The notes beneath the pieces are model-generated. The model did not search any database. It was not told where the DNA came from and worked only from the letters and a program-made list of their open reading frames with translations. A stretch of DNA of 64,000 nt from Azospirillum sp. TSH64 (GTDB taxonomy: Bacteria; Pseudomonadota; Alphaproteobacteria; Azospirillales; Azospirillaceae), in NCBI RefSeq assembly GCF_003116035.1, contig NZ_LGQW01000015.1, forward strand, positions 127,182-191,181, read 5' to 3'. A program made the translations under genes and the position numbers. The stretch's first letter is position 1. Each line of letters opens with the position of its first letter. Positions 1 to 9,291 of the stretch are shown here, one piece after another.

Positions 1-279
1 AAAGCCGGGGCAAATCCGCCGGTCGACCTGCTGGTGACCGATGTCGGGCTGCCCGGCCTGAACGGCCGTCAACTGGCGGAGGCGGCGCAGGCGCACTATC
101 CCGATCTGAAGGTCCTGTTCCTGACCGGCTATGCCTTTCAAGCCCTGGACGACAGGCACGGCGACGGCGAGGATGGGCTTGGCCACAACATGCGCATGCT
201 GGTCAAGCCCGTGGCAGTCGACGCCTTCCGCGCCATGGTGCGGAAGCTTCTGTCCGACGGCCCTTCCGACGGCATCTAG
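1..279 (+). CDS. Receiver-domain protein, C-terminal part (5' end outside window)
   Basis: The frame is open from base 1 and gives 92 residues of a CheY-like receiver. The phosphoacceptor Asp sits in LLVTDVGLPGLNG, a Thr-Gly (LFLTGYA) follows the fourth strand, and the conserved Lys-Pro (MLVKPV) follows the fifth. An internal GTG at 34 is not the real start, because the domain runs through it. Ending straight after the receiver is typical of a hybrid histidine kinase or a stand-alone regulator; which one cannot be told. The next gene begins 14 bases downstream on the same strand. Domain identity is firm; parent architecture is unknown. Confidence 0.85.
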   Translation, partial: KAGANPPVDLLVTDVGLPGLNGRQLAEAAQAHYPDLKVLFLTGYAFQALDDRHGDGEDGLGHNMRMLVKPVAVDAFRAMVRKLLSDGPSDGI

Positions 280-293
280 GGAGACCTGAGACG

Positions 294-1526
294 ATGCACC
301 CGCTCGCCCGCGTCTCGACGCTGCTGCTCTCCCTGACCGTCCTCACGGCTCTGGTCGCGGTCCTGCTGACGCCCCTGCCGGCCTTGGCCAAGCGCTCGGC
401 GAAAAAGACTCCCCTGCCGGTCGCGGCGGAAATCCTGATGGACGCCGGCAGCGGCACGGTCCTGCAGGGGCGCAATGCCGACACCCTGACCTATCCGGCA
501 TCGCTGACGAAGATGATGACGCTGATGCTGACCTTCGAGGCGCTGGAACGCGGCACGCTGCGGCTGGACCAGAGCCTCGTGGTGTCGCAGCATGCCGCGT
601 CGATGCCGCCGTCGCGGCTGTGGCTGGCCCCCGGCAGCACCATCACGGTGGAGCAGGCGATCCTGGCGCTGGTCACCCGCTCGGCCAACGACGTCGCGGT
701 GGTGCTGGGGGAGGCGCTGGGCGGCAGCGAGACCGCCTTCGCCGCGAAGATGACCGCCCGTGCCCGGGCGATCGGCATGCGCCGCACGGTCTTCCGCAAC
801 GCGTCGGGCTTGCCCGACCGGCTACAGCGGACAACGGCGCGCGACATGGCGATCCTCTCCCGCGCGCTGATCCGCGGCCACGCCCGCCATTACGCCTATT
901 TCCAGCGCCGCAGCTTCGACTGGCAGGGTGACACGGTCTATGGCCACAACCGCCTGATGGCGCGCTACCCCGGCATGGACGGCATCAAGACCGGCTACAT
1001 CGCCGCTTCCGGCTTCAACCTCGCCGCCTCGGCGGTGCGGGACGGCCGCCGCCTGATCGCGGTGGTGATGGGCGGCCACAGCGCCAACTCCCGCGACGAC
1101 CGGGTTGCCGACCTGCTGGATGCCGGCTTCAAACGCCCGACCAGCCCGGCCAAACCGGCGCCCGTGCAGCCGGATCTGCTGATTACCAAGAACAGCGCTT
1201 CGATCGCCCAGCGCAGCACGGCGGTGAGCGTGGGCGCCCCGGTGGTGAAGCCGCCCCCCGCTGCGAAATCCACTGGTGGTCCCCCCATTGGCGGTCCCTG
1301 GTCCATCCAGGTCGGCGCCTTCGCCAGCCATGCCGCCGCACAGAGCAGCGCCCGCGCCACGGCCAAGCGCCTGGGCGCCCTTGCCGCCGGCACCAGCGCT
1401 GCGGTCGTGCGGTCCGGCGGTCTCTACAAGGCCCGGCTGACCGGCTTTGCCGCGACGAAGGCCGATGCGGCCTGCGCCGCCCTGAAGACGGCCGGGAAGG
1501 GCTGCTTCGCGCTTCAGGACCGGTGA
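294..1526 (+). CDS. D-alanyl-D-alanine carboxypeptidase (S11/PBP5 type) with SPOR domain
   Basis: A 410-residue exported enzyme that trims the terminal D-Ala from peptidoglycan pentapeptides. Residues 1-32 look like a signal peptide ending in ALA. The three penicillin-binding motifs are present: S70-L-T-K73, S130-A-N132 and K232-T-G234. A Pro-rich linker (about 280-333) leads to a C-terminal SPOR domain (about 334-410, beginning GPWSIQVGAF). SPOR domains bind denuded glycan at division septa, so septal action is likely. GGAGACC just upstream acts as ribosome binding site for the ATG at 294. This DacA-plus-SPOR arrangement is common in alphaproteobacteria. Confidence 0.95.
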   Translation: MHPLARVSTLLLSLTVLTALVAVLLTPLPALAKRSAKKTPLPVAAEILMDAGSGTVLQGRNADTLTYPASLTKMMTLMLTFEALERGTLRLDQSLVVSQHAASMPPSRLWLAPGSTITVEQAILALVTRSANDVAVVLGEALGGSETAFAAKMTARARAIGMRRTVFRNASGLPDRLQRTTARDMAILSRALIRGHARHYAYFQRRSFDWQGDTVYGHNRLMARYPGMDGIKTGYIAASGFNLAASAVRDGRRLIAVVMGGHSANSRDDRVADLLDAGFKRPTSPAKPAPVQPDLLITKNSASIAQRSTAVSVGAPVVKPPPAAKSTGGPPIGGPWSIQVGAFASHAAAQSSARATAKRLGALAAGTSAAVVRSGGLYKARLTGFAATKADAACAALKTAGKGCFALQDR

Positions 1527-1594
1527 CGCGCCGCGGACGGCGTCTTTGGATTTCGCTTTGGATCGGGGGCCTGTTCTCGGCTATGTAGGGGGCG

Positions 1595-3028
1595 ATGGCC
1601 ACCCTCTCCGAAGCGACTCTTCTGGCGTTTGATCTGCACGCCGCAGGACGGTTTGCCGAGGCGGAAACCCTCTATGCCCGTGTGCTGGAGGCCGAGCCGG
1701 ACTATCCGGACGCGCTTCATCTGTCCGGTATCCTGATGGGCCAGACCGGGCGCCTGGAGGAGGGACTGGCCCGGGTCGCCGGAGCCGTGGCCCGGCGACC
1801 GGACTCCGCGGAGTATCTCCTCAATTACGGCAATCTGCTGCGTGCCGCCGGCCGCACCGGGGACGCGATGCACGCCTACCGGCGGGCGCATGTCCTGGGC
1901 GCGCCGCAGGCTGCCGAGCTGCTGTCCGGCCTGCTGCTGGATCATGGCGCACGTTGCCTGGACGGCCGCGATCCGACCGCCACCGAGGCGGCCTTCGCCG
2001 AGGCGTCGCGTTTGCGTCCCGGCGATCTCCGCATCCGCACCGGGCTGGCGGATGCCCGCTTCGACCGGCAGGACTGGGAGGCCGCCTTGGCGGCTTACCG
2101 CGCCGTCCTGGCGCTGTCCCCGTCCTCGCACCTCGTCTGGTACAATTCCGGGGTCGCCGCCTGCAATGCCGGGCGGATGGCGGAGGCGGCGACCGCCTTC
2201 CGGTGTGCCGGGACCCTCGTCCCCGATCATCTGGATACGCAGGAATACCTCGTCGCGACGCTTTTCCACTGCGGGCGGATGGCGGAGGCGGCAAGCGAAG
2301 CCTGTGCGGTCCTGACGCGGAAGGCGAAAGCGGCGCGGAAGGGGCGGCAGGGCGTCGGAGTGGCGCCGGTTCCCGCAGCTTCGCAGGACGGCCGGACGCG
2401 GCGGATCATCAGTTTCAGCCTGTGGGGCTCCGCATCCCTGTACATGCAGGGCGCGCTGGAGAATGTCCGGCTTGCGGCCGAGTTCTATCCGGGCTGGACC
2501 TGCCGCATCCACCATGACGAGTCCGTGCCGGCATCCGTTCTCGGCGAGCTGGCCGCGGCGGGGGCGGAACTGGTCGCCATGGACGCGGGCAGCGGACCGG
2601 TGCGCGGCCTGTTCTGGCGCTTCCTCGTCTCCGACGATCCGACGGTCAGCCATTTCCTGTGCCGCGACGCCGATTCCCGTTTGAACAGCCGGGAGCGGGC
2701 CGCAGTGGATGCCTGGCTGGCCTCCGGCCTCCCCTTCCATGTCATGCGCGACCACATCATGCACACCGATCTGATGCTGGCCGGCATGTGGGGCGGGCGG
2801 GCCGGCATTCTGCCGCCGATGGCTCCTCTGGCGGAGGTTGCCGCCCGCGCCGAAGACGGACGCTTGCGGGACCAGCGCTTCCTTGGCCGGGTCGTCTGGC
2901 CGCTGATTGAGGGCTGCTGCCTCGTGCATGACAGCGCCCATGACGGCCATGGGCTGCCCTTTCCCGATGTGCCGATCGATGCGCGCTTCCGCTTCACCCA
3001 TGTGGGGGCTTGCCTGAAGGACACCTGA
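1595..3028 (+). CDS. TPR protein with C-terminal glycosyltransferase-like domain
   Basis: A 477-residue protein. Residues about 1-240 are TPR-like helical repeats (ARVLEAEPDYPDALHLSG; AYRAVLALSPSSHLVW). A polar linker around 245-265 precedes a C-terminal alpha/beta domain starting ISFSLWGSASLY. That domain carries the acidic segment FLCRDADSRLNSRE, resembling the DxD metal/nucleotide-sugar site of GT-A enzymes, then HVMRDHIMH. There is no signal peptide. The fold is recognised from its family (TPR-linked glycosyltransferases frequent in Azospirillum-like genomes); the sugar and acceptor are unknown. It stands apart from the glycan cluster 33 kb downstream. Confidence 0.75.
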   Translation: MATLSEATLLAFDLHAAGRFAEAETLYARVLEAEPDYPDALHLSGILMGQTGRLEEGLARVAGAVARRPDSAEYLLNYGNLLRAAGRTGDAMHAYRRAHVLGAPQAAELLSGLLLDHGARCLDGRDPTATEAAFAEASRLRPGDLRIRTGLADARFDRQDWEAALAAYRAVLALSPSSHLVWYNSGVAACNAGRMAEAATAFRCAGTLVPDHLDTQEYLVATLFHCGRMAEAASEACAVLTRKAKAARKGRQGVGVAPVPAASQDGRTRRIISFSLWGSASLYMQGALENVRLAAEFYPGWTCRIHHDESVPASVLGELAAAGAELVAMDAGSGPVRGLFWRFLVSDDPTVSHFLCRDADSRLNSRERAAVDAWLASGLPFHVMRDHIMHTDLMLAGMWGGRAGILPPMAPLAEVAARAEDGRLRDQRFLGRVVWPLIEGCCLVHDSAHDGHGLPFPDVPIDARFRFTHVGACLKDT

Positions 3029-3055
3029 CGCCGGTGTGCGATCTCGGCACCCGGC

Positions 3056-5305
3056 TCAGCACCCGATACCGGCGCGGGAGTCCTGCAATGCCGTCATGAT
3101 GTGCCCGATCAGGGCCGATGGCGGAATGGGCTTGGACAAGATGCGGATGCCGGGCTCGCGCCCCAGATCCTGCAGCACCGCCTTTTCGGCATAGCCGGTG
3201 ACGATCAGGACCGGCAGGCCGGGGCGGTGACGACGGACGAGGCGGGTCAGGTCGGCGCCGGTCATGCCGGGCATGGCGAAGTCGGTGACCAGCACGCCGA
3301 TGCCCTCGTCCGCTTCCAGCAAAGCCAGGGCCTCCTCGCCGCCGGCGGCCTCCGACACCATGAGGCCGGCCTCGTCCAGCGCCGCGGCATTCGCCATGCG
3401 GACCAGGGCGTCGTCCTCGACCAGCAGGATGCGAAGGGCGGCGGACGGCACGGGCAGGGGGGCGGTTCCGGTGGAGGCCGCCGGGCCGCCGGTCGCATCC
3501 ACCCTGCTTCCCGGCCTGATTTCTGGCCTGGCTTCTGCTGGGCTTTCCACCGGAGCGTGGGGCAGGTACAGCGTCACCGCGGTGCCCAGGCCGGGATGGC
3601 TTTCCAGCCGGATGCCGCCGCCTGACTGGGCGGTCAGGCCATGCACCATGCTCAGCCCCAGCCCGCTGCCCTGCCCGACCGGCTTGGTGGTGAAGAAGGG
3701 TTCGCAGGCCCGCGCCAGAATGTCGGGCGGCATGCCCGACCCGCTGTCGCGCACGGTCACGGCGACATAGCCGCCGGGCGTGAGGGCGGGGGAAGCCTCC
3801 TCGCACGCCATCCCAACCGGCAGGCTGGTGACGGTAATGGTCAGGGTGCCGCCGTCCGGCATGGCGTCGCGGGCGTTGATGGCGAGGTTCAGCAGGGCGA
3901 TGTCGAACTGGTGGGGATCGACCAGCGCCGGCGGCACATCGGCGTCGCGGTCGATGCGGATGCGGATGGCGCCGCCCAGCGTGCGTTCCAGCAGCGTCGC
4001 CATCCCCGCCACCTGGGTGCCGAGATCGACCGGCGCCGGGGCCAGCCGCTGACGGCGGGCGAAGGCCAGCAGATGCTGGGTCAGGGTGGCGCCGCGGTCG
4101 ACCGCCTGGCTTGCGATCTCCAGCGCCCGGCGGCTCTCCGCCCCGCGCAGTTCGCCGCCGGCCTCCAACATGTGCAGGCTGGAGCGCACCGCCTGGAGCA
4201 GATTGTTGAAGTCGTGGGCGACGCCGCCGGTCAGCTGGCCCAACGCCTCCATCTTCTGCAATTGGCGGACATGCTCCTCCGCCTCGTCGCGGGCCTCCAC
4301 CGCCTGCCGCCGCTCGCCGAGCGCGCGGTTGGCGGTCTCGTAGGCCAGGAACTGGCGGGCCATCGCCCACAGCATCAGGGCGAGCGCCACCGCGCTGACC
4401 AGCCCGGCGGCGGCGATGACGACCGCCTGACTCTCCCAGCGCGCCAGAATTTCCCCGCGCGTCCGGCTGACCGCGACGACCAGCGGGTAGTTGCGCAACT
4501 GCTGGACTGACAGGATGCGCTCCTCGCCGTCGATCGAACTTTTCAGGGTGGTCGCGGCGATGCCGGACTGGGAGAGCTGACTGTCGATGATCGGTTCGGT
4601 GGCGACGGTTCCGATCCTGTCCGGTGTTGGCGGGAAGCGCGCCAGCAGCATGCCGTCGCGCCACCACAGGCTGAAGCCGCTGCCCGGCGTCACATGAAGG
4701 CTGCGGTAGAACTGCTCGAAATAGGACAGGCGGATGACCCCGACGACCAGCCCGGCCAGCCCGCCGTCCGGGGCGTTCACGCGCCGCGCGATGTAGAGCG
4801 TCCAGTCCCGGGTGACCAGGCTCTGCGTCGGCCGGCTGAGGTAGGCGCGTCCCGGATCGGCATCCTTGAGCGCCAGATAATAGTCGCGCCGGGACAGGTC
4901 GAGCGCCGGGGCCGGGAACCGGCGGGTGAAATTGACCAGGGTGCCGTCGGCGGCGATCAGGCTCAGCGCCTCCATCTGCGGCAGGCCGGACGCCTTGGCC
5001 TTCAGGATTTCATGAACCTGCCGGTCCGTCCGCAGCCGGCTGAAGGCTTCGGCGCTGCGCCGGTTCTCAAGCGGGATTTGGTCGGCGATCCCGCTGACGG
5101 TCAGGTCGATCCCTTCGATGGTGCGCGCCGTCTGCTCGGCCAGCGAGGCGTTGAGCGTGCGCAGGCCCAGCATCGCCTCGGTCACCGTCTCGCCATGCAG
5201 CCGGTCCAGGACCATCGCCGTGCCGCCGCACAGAACCGCCAGCAGGCCGATGCCGAGCGCCCCGATGCGCTGGAGCGGGCGGCTTTCCTTCAGGAGCCGC
5301 AGCAT
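3056..5305 (-). CDS. Cache-domain hybrid sensor histidine kinase
   Basis: A 749-residue membrane hybrid kinase. It has an N-terminal TM (about 13-36), a periplasmic Cache-like sensor region, and a second TM ([18 protein letters not shown], about 308-330). A HisKA domain carries the phosphorylatable His364 in GGVAHDFNN. An HATPase_c domain follows, with N box [11 protein letters not shown]1 DSGSGM, F box EPFFTTK and G2 [13 protein letters not shown]-terminal receiver has Asp675 in [10 protein letters not shown] chose the ATG at 5305 because it starts just before the first TM; an upstream GTG at 5443 would add 46 low-complexity residues. It converges on the TPR gene at 3028. The ligand cannot be read from sequence. 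Confidence 0.92.
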   Translation of the reverse strand: MLRLLKESRPLQRIGALGIGLLAVLCGGTAMVLDRLHGETVTEAMLGLRTLNASLAEQTARTIEGIDLTVSGIADQIPLENRRSAEAFSRLRTDRQVHEILKAKASGLPQMEALSLIAADGTLVNFTRRFPAPALDLSRRDYYLALKDADPGRAYLSRPTQSLVTRDWTLYIARRVNAPDGGLAGLVVGVIRLSYFEQFYRSLHVTPGSGFSLWWRDGMLLARFPPTPDRIGTVATEPIIDSQLSQSGIAATTLKSSIDGEERILSVQQLRNYPLVVAVSRTRGEILARWESQAVVIAAAGLVSAVALALMLWAMARQFLAYETANRALGERRQAVEARDEAEEHVRQLQKMEALGQLTGGVAHDFNNLLQAVRSSLHMLEAGGELRGAESRRALEIASQAVDRGATLTQHLLAFARRQRLAPAPVDLGTQVAGMATLLERTLGGAIRIRIDRDADVPPALVDPHQFDIALLNLAINARDAMPDGGTLTITVTSLPVGMACEEASPALTPGGYVAVTVRDSGSGMPPDILARACEPFFTTKPVGQGSGLGLSMVHGLTAQSGGGIRLESHPGLGTAVTLYLPHAPVESPAEARPEIRPGSRVDATGGPAASTGTAPLPVPSAALRILLVEDDALVRMANAAALDEAGLMVSEAAGGEEALALLEADEGIGVLVTDFAMPGMTGADLTRLVRRHRPGLPVLIVTGYAEKAVLQDLGREPGIRILSKPIPPSALIGHIMTALQDSRAGIGC

Positions 5306-5575
5306 GACGCCCGCTTCCGGTCCGCCTTTGCCGCCGCTCCCCCACTCATGCTTGAGCCTGCTCCCTTTATCGTCGCCATGCGATCCGATCCCCCTTGCAG
5401 GCCACCTTGTGGCGCCTGCCGGAGTTACGGAAGGTTTCGACACTGCATGAGCTTGACTATAAACCCCGTGGCCCCCTGGGCAACCGGTTCCAGGTCATAG
5501 GGTGCCTCCGCCCGCTACGGTGCTTCGCCCAGGCCAAGGTTTTCAGCGCAGTCAGGGTTTCAGTGCCGGCAAACT

Positions 5576-6022
5576 TCAATGCCGGTCATGCAGGCAGTGG
5601 GTGTGGTCGGCCAGCACCTCGATCACGTGGCAGCTGCGCACCTGATCCTGGGCGCAGCCCTCCACCATCCGCCGCACCTCGTCGCGCAGGGCTTCCAGCC
5701 GGGCGATCCGGGACTCGATCTCGGCCAGATGGGTGCGGGCCAGCAGGTCGGCGTCCCGGCAGGGCTGGCCCGGATCATCGGCCATGGCCAGCAGTTGGCG
5801 GATCGCCTCCACCTCGAACCCCAGCTCACGGGCATGGCGGATGAAGCGCAGGCGGCGGACCGACCCGCCGTCGTAAGTGCGCCGGTTGCTGTCGGTGCGC
5901 GGCGCTTCCGGCAGCAGGCCGATGCTCTCGTAATAGCGGATGGTCGGGATCTTCACGCCGGTCTGCTTGGCGAGCGCCCCGATGGTCAGGGGGGATGGCG
6001 GGGTGGCGGGCAGGCTGGACAT
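5576..6022 (-). CDS. MerR-family heavy-metal-responsive regulator (CadR/ZntR-like)
   Basis: A 148-residue regulator. The MerR winged helix is near the start (LTIGALAKQTGVKIPTIRYY), followed by the usual RR-Y wing and a dimerisation helix. Metal-site candidates are Cys88, Cys123, Cys131 and Cys143, with His residues in a C-terminal HTHCLHDRH tail. Cys near 80-90 plus a Cys pair near 115-131 is the layout of Zn/Cd/Pb sensors of this family. It is divergent from the P1B ATPase across a MerR-type operator. The ATG at 6022 is chosen; another ATG three codons upstream (6031) is possible. A longer open frame to 6184 would run across the promoter and is rejected. Confidence 0.9.
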   Translation of the reverse strand: MSSLPATPPSPLTIGALAKQTGVKIPTIRYYESIGLLPEAPRTDSNRRTYDGGSVRRLRFIRHARELGFEVEAIRQLLAMADDPGQPCRDADLLARTHLAEIESRIARLEALRDEVRRMVEGCAQDQVRSCHVIEVLADHTHCLHDRH

Positions 6023-6038
6023 GGTCGGCATTTCCCTC

Positions 6039-6069
6039 TTGATCCTCCAGTCACTGGAGGATCTAGGCT
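6039..6069 (+). promoter_or_regulatory. MerR-type promoter/operator for the P1B ATPase operon
   Basis: A -35 like TTGATC (6039-6044) and a -10 like TAGGCT (6064-6069) are separated by 19 bp, the over-long spacer characteristic of MerR-family targets. The spacer region carries a perfect dyad: GATCCTCCAG (6041-6050), three bases, CTGGAGGATC (6054-6063). MerR proteins bind such a dyad and untwist the DNA so that RNA polymerase can use the misaligned elements. The site lies exactly between the regulator and the ATPase. Confidence 0.9.
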
Positions 6070-6113
6070 TTGGAAGAGCTGCCGGCAACGGCCATGATCG
6101 AGGAGCGTCTTCC

Positions 6114-8396
6114 ATGCACGGACCGATTTCCGATTCCTTTCCCGATCCTCCGGCCGGGACGCAGGCCGCTACCGCCCTGCGCACCAGCCGCTACCGGGTG
6201 TCCGGCATGGACTGCGGCTCCTGCGCCGCCAAGATCGAGACGGCGCTGCGCCGGGTGCCGGGGATCCATGAGGTGCGGGTGTCGGTGCCCGCCGGGACGG
6301 TGACCGTCTCGCATGAGAACATGCTGGGCGCCGATGCGGTGGTCCGTCCACTGACGGCGCTTGGTTACGGCGCCACCCCTGCCGATCCGGTGGTGGAGGC
6401 CGGACCGTCAAGCCGCGGCGGGGGCTGCTGCGGGGCCGAGGCCCAGCCGCATTCTCACGCTCACTCCCATGATCATTCCCATGGGCCCTCCCACAGCCAT
6501 TCCCACAACCATTCCCATGGCCACGACGATGCGTCCGAAGCGCCCTGGTGGCGGGGACGCAAGGCTCGGCTGACCCTGGCGGCCGGCGCGGCCCTGGCCG
6601 CCGCGACGGCGCTGGGACTGCTGGTGCCGGCGGCGGAGCCCTGGGCCTTCCCGCTGGCGCTGCTGGTCGGGCTGGTTCCGGTCGCCCGCCGCGCCCTGGC
6701 GGCGGCACGGGCCGGAACGCCCTTCTCCATCGAGATGCTGATGACGGTCGCCGCCATCGGCGCGCTGCTGATCGGTGCGGTGGAGGAGGCGGCGACGGTC
6801 CTGGTCCTCTTCCTGGTCGGCGAATTGCTGGAGGGGGTGGCGGCCGGCCGGGCGCGGGCCGGCATCCGCGGCCTGACCGCGCTGGTTCCCGACACGGCCT
6901 TGCTGGAGCAGGACGGCGCCGCCCCGCACTCCGTTCCCGCCGCCGGGCTGGCGGTGGGCTCGGTCATCCTGGTGCGGCCGGGCGACCGGGTGGCGGCCGA
7001 CGGTGTCGTGCTGTCCGGCCGCAGCGCGGTCGACGAATCCCCCGTCACCGGCGAAAGCGTGCCGAAGCCGAAGGCCGAAGGCGACGAGGTCTTTGCCGGC
7101 ACCATCAACGCCGACGGCGTGTTGCGCGTCCGCGTCACCGCGGCGGCGCGCGACAACACCATCGCCCGCATCGTCCGGCTGGTGGAGGAGGCGCAGGCGA
7201 GCAAGGCCCCGACCGAGCGGCTGATCGACCGCTTCGCCCGCGTCTACACGCCGGGCATCGTCGGGGTGGCGGCGCTGGTCGCCGTGGTACCGCCGCTGCT
7301 TTTCGACGGCGACTGGACGGAGTGGATCTACCGCGCCCTGGCGGTGCTGCTGATCGGCTGCCCCTGCGCGTTGGTGATCTCCACACCGGCGGCCATCGCC
7401 GCCGGCCTGTCGAGTGGCGCCCGGCGCGGGCTGCTGCTGAAGGGCGGCGCCGTGCTGGAGGCGTTGAGCCGCATCACCACCGTCGCCTTCGACAAGACCG
7501 GCACCCTGACGGAGGGCAAGCCGCGCGTCACCGACCTGATCCCCTTGCAGGGCAGCGAGACGGAACTGCTGGCCGATGCCGCGGCGCTGGAGGCCGGGTC
7601 GAGCCATCCGCTGGCCCGTGCCATCCTGGCCGCGGCGGCCGAACGCGGCATCGCCCCGCCAGCGGCAGGCGAGGTCACCGCCCTTCCTGGTGCCGGCCTG
7701 ACCGGCAAAGTGGATGGCCGCCTGCTGGCCCTGCTGTCGCCCCAGGCTGCGGCATCGTCGCTGGGTGCGGCACCGGCGGACCAGGCCGCCGCCTTCGCCG
7801 AGGCGGGCAAGACGGTCTCGGTCCTGCTGGTCGACGGTATCCCCGCCGGACTGATCGCCATGCGCGACGAGCCGCGCCCCGATGCCCGCAGCGGGATCGA
7901 GGCGCTGGAGCGCGCCGGCATCCGCTCGCTGATGGTGACCGGCGACAATGCCCGCACCGCCGGGGCGGTCGCCGGGATGCTGGGGATGCCGGCGCATGCC
8001 GAACTGCTGCCGGACGACAAGCTGCGCATCGTCCGCGATCTCCAGGCCCGAGGGCAGCGGGTGGCGAAGGTCGGCGACGGCATCAACGACGCCCCGGCGC
8101 TCGCCGCCGCCGATGTCGGCATCGCGATGGGCGGCGGCACCGACGTGGCGCTGGAGACGGCCGACGCCGCCATCCTGCACGGCCGGGTCGGCGACGTGGC
8201 CGCCATGGTGGCGCTGTCCCGCCGCACCATGGCCAATATACGTCAAAACATCGCACTGGCCCTGGGCTTGAAGGCGGTCTTCCTGCTCACCACCGTGCTT
8301 GGTGTCACCGGGCTGTGGCCCGCGATCCTGGCGGACACCGGTGCCACCGTGCTGGTCACCGCCAACGCCCTGCGCCTTCTGTCCGTCCGCCCGTGA
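6114..8396 (+). CDS. zntA: P1B-type Zn2+/Cd2+/Pb2+-translocating ATPase
   Basis: A 760-residue heavy-metal efflux pump. The N-terminal HMA domain has GMDCGSC (Cys34, Cys37). A Cys pair at 105-106 and a His-rich stretch (about 113-137, repeated HSH) form an extra cytosolic metal-binding segment. Then come the actuator TGES, the membrane metal site C416-P-C418, the phosphorylation motif D460-KTGT, and the hinge GDGINDAPAL. The CPC motif and HMA fit the Zn/Cd/Pb subgroup; copper is less likely given the ZntR/CadR-like partner. The ATG at 6114 follows GAGGAG (6099-6104) and lies downstream of the MerR promoter. A GTG-like start upstream would overlap the divergent gene and is rejected. Confidence 0.92.
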   Translation: MHGPISDSFPDPPAGTQAATALRTSRYRVSGMDCGSCAAKIETALRRVPGIHEVRVSVPAGTVTVSHENMLGADAVVRPLTALGYGATPADPVVEAGPSSRGGGCCGAEAQPHSHAHSHDHSHGPSHSHSHNHSHGHDDASEAPWWRGRKARLTLAAGAALAAATALGLLVPAAEPWAFPLALLVGLVPVARRALAAARAGTPFSIEMLMTVAAIGALLIGAVEEAATVLVLFLVGELLEGVAAGRARAGIRGLTALVPDTALLEQDGAAPHSVPAAGLAVGSVILVRPGDRVAADGVVLSGRSAVDESPVTGESVPKPKAEGDEVFAGTINADGVLRVRVTAAARDNTIARIVRLVEEAQASKAPTERLIDRFARVYTPGIVGVAALVAVVPPLLFDGDWTEWIYRALAVLLIGCPCALVISTPAAIAAGLSSGARRGLLLKGGAVLEALSRITTVAFDKTGTLTEGKPRVTDLIPLQGSETELLADAAALEAGSSHPLARAILAAAAERGIAPPAAGEVTALPGAGLTGKVDGRLLALLSPQAAASSLGAAPADQAAAFAEAGKTVSVLLVDGIPAGLIAMRDEPRPDARSGIEALERAGIRSLMVTGDNARTAGAVAGMLGMPAHAELLPDDKLRIVRDLQARGQRVAKVGDGINDAPALAAADVGIAMGGGTDVALETADAAILHGRVGDVAAMVALSRRTMANIRQNIALALGLKAVFLLTTVLGVTGLWPAILADTGATVLVTANALRLLSVRP

Positions 8397-8436
8397 GCGT
8401 GATGGACAATACATTGATTCTATTAGGAGAAATTCT

Positions 8437-8916
8437 ATGAACATGACACGGCGGACGATGATGCAGGGGGCGGCGCTCGCCGTCCTGGCGCTCGGCCTCG
8501 GGTCCGTGGGGCTGCCGGGCATGGTCCGCGCCGCCGTGCCCGCCGGCAACGCGGCGGTGGAGGTCTGGAAGGCGGCGAGCTGCGAATGCTGCGAAGGCTG
8601 GGTGCGGCACATGCGCGCGGCCGGCTTCGACGTCACCGTCCATGTCGTCGACGACGTGACGCCGATGAAGCGGATGGCCGGCGTGCCGGACGATCTCGCC
8701 TCCTGCCACACGGCGCGGGTCGGTGGCTATGTGCTGGAAGGCCATGTGCCGGCCGAGGACGTAACGCGGCTGCTGGCCGAACGGCCGCAGGCCCGCGGGC
8801 TGGCGGTCCCCGGCATGCCGCAGGACGCCCCCGGCATGGATATGGCCAGCGGCCAGCCCTATCAGGTCATGCTGTTCGGCGCCGCCGGCGGCCCGCAGGT
8901 CTTCGCCCGCCACTGA
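8437..8916 (+). CDS. DUF411 periplasmic metal-binding protein
   Basis: A 159-residue protein with a Tat/Sec-like N-terminus (TRRTMMQG followed by a hydrophobic stretch, cleavage near VRA-AV). The mature part begins with the family signature KAASCECCEGW, three cysteines suited to soft-metal binding, and later has SCHTARVGGYVLEGHVP. DUF411 proteins often accompany copper or other metal resistance genes; their biochemical role is not established. It starts 41 bases after the ATPase stop with a good AGGAGA site (8425-8430), so it is probably co-transcribed and induced by the same MerR regulator. A strong hairpin follows it. Confidence 0.88.
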   Translation: MNMTRRTMMQGAALAVLALGLGSVGLPGMVRAAVPAGNAAVEVWKAASCECCEGWVRHMRAAGFDVTVHVVDDVTPMKRMAGVPDDLASCHTARVGGYVLEGHVPAEDVTRLLAERPQARGLAVPGMPQDAPGMDMASGQPYQVMLFGAAGGPQVFARH

Positions 8917-8920
8917 CCTC

Positions 8921-8967
8921 CTTGCCGGACCGGGATGGCGGCCCAAGCGCCATCCCGGTCCGGCAAG
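8921..8967 (+). terminator. Strong hairpin terminator after the ATPase-DUF411 operon
   Basis: Two perfect 20-base arms (8921-8940 and 8948-8967) are separated by a 7-base loop. The right arm is followed by a modest T-rich run (CCTTGTCTTT). It starts 4 bases after the DUF411 stop codon and ends 8 bases before the -35 of the next promoter, so it would insulate the two metal operons. The U-tract is weak; the stem is very strong. Confidence 0.75.
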
Positions 8968-8975
8968 CCTTGTCT

Positions 8976-9005
8976 TTGACTCTATCCCCTCCGGGGGGAT
9001 AGGAT
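8976..9005 (+). promoter_or_regulatory. Promoter with CsoR/RcnR-type operator
   Basis: A -35 like TTGACT (8976-8981) and a -10 like TAGGAT (9000-9005) enclose a dyad: CTATCCCC (8982-8989) and GGGGATAG (8995-9002), five bases apart. G/C tracts flanked by AT in inverted repeat are the known target style of the RcnR/CsoR/FrmR family. The repressor gene starts at 9012, only six bases after the -10. Auto-repression is therefore likely and the mRNA may have almost no leader. Confidence 0.75.
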
Positions 9006-9011
9006 CGGGGC

Positions 9012-9281
9012 ATGAGCAAGCACCATTCCCATCCCGACATCGTCAAGCGCCTGAAGCGCGCCGACGGTCACCTGCGCGGCATCATCGAGATGATCGAGGC
9101 CGAACGCCCCTGTCTGGACATCGCGCAGCAGCTCCACGCGGTGGAAAGCGCCGTGCGCGAGGCCAAGAAGCTGCTGATCCACGACCATCTCGACCATTGC
9201 CTGGACGCCGCGGTCGATGCCGGACCGGAGGAGTCCCGCCGCTCCATCGCCGAGTTCAAGGCGATCACCAAATACCTCTGA
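9012..9281 (+). CDS. CsoR/RcnR-family metal-sensing repressor
   Basis: An 89-residue all-helical repressor (DUF156 family). The ligand positions are Cys34, His59 and Cys63, the 25- and 4-residue spacing seen in CsoR, RcnR and InrS. The last ligand is Cys, as in CsoR/InrS, rather than His as in E. coli RcnR. The N-terminus is His-rich (His4, His5, His7), which could supply a fourth ligand and suits Ni2+/Co2+. Its partner downstream is a NicO exporter, supporting nickel/cobalt sensing. GGGG at 9007-9010 is the only ribosome-binding-like signal. Confidence 0.9.
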   Translation: MSKHHSHPDIVKRLKRADGHLRGIIEMIEAERPCLDIAQQLHAVESAVREAKKLLIHDHLDHCLDAAVDAGPEESRRSIAEFKAITKYL

Positions 9282-9291
9282 GGGGGCTGGA

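Noticed and set aside
1525..1547. Possible terminator after the carboxypeptidase gene
   Set aside because: The stem needs a 2-base bulge and only three T residues follow; too weak to annotate.
6408..8711. Antisense open frame of 767 codons opposite the P1B ATPase
   Set aside because: Gln/His/Arg-rich shadow of the ATPase; no ribosome binding site or domain.
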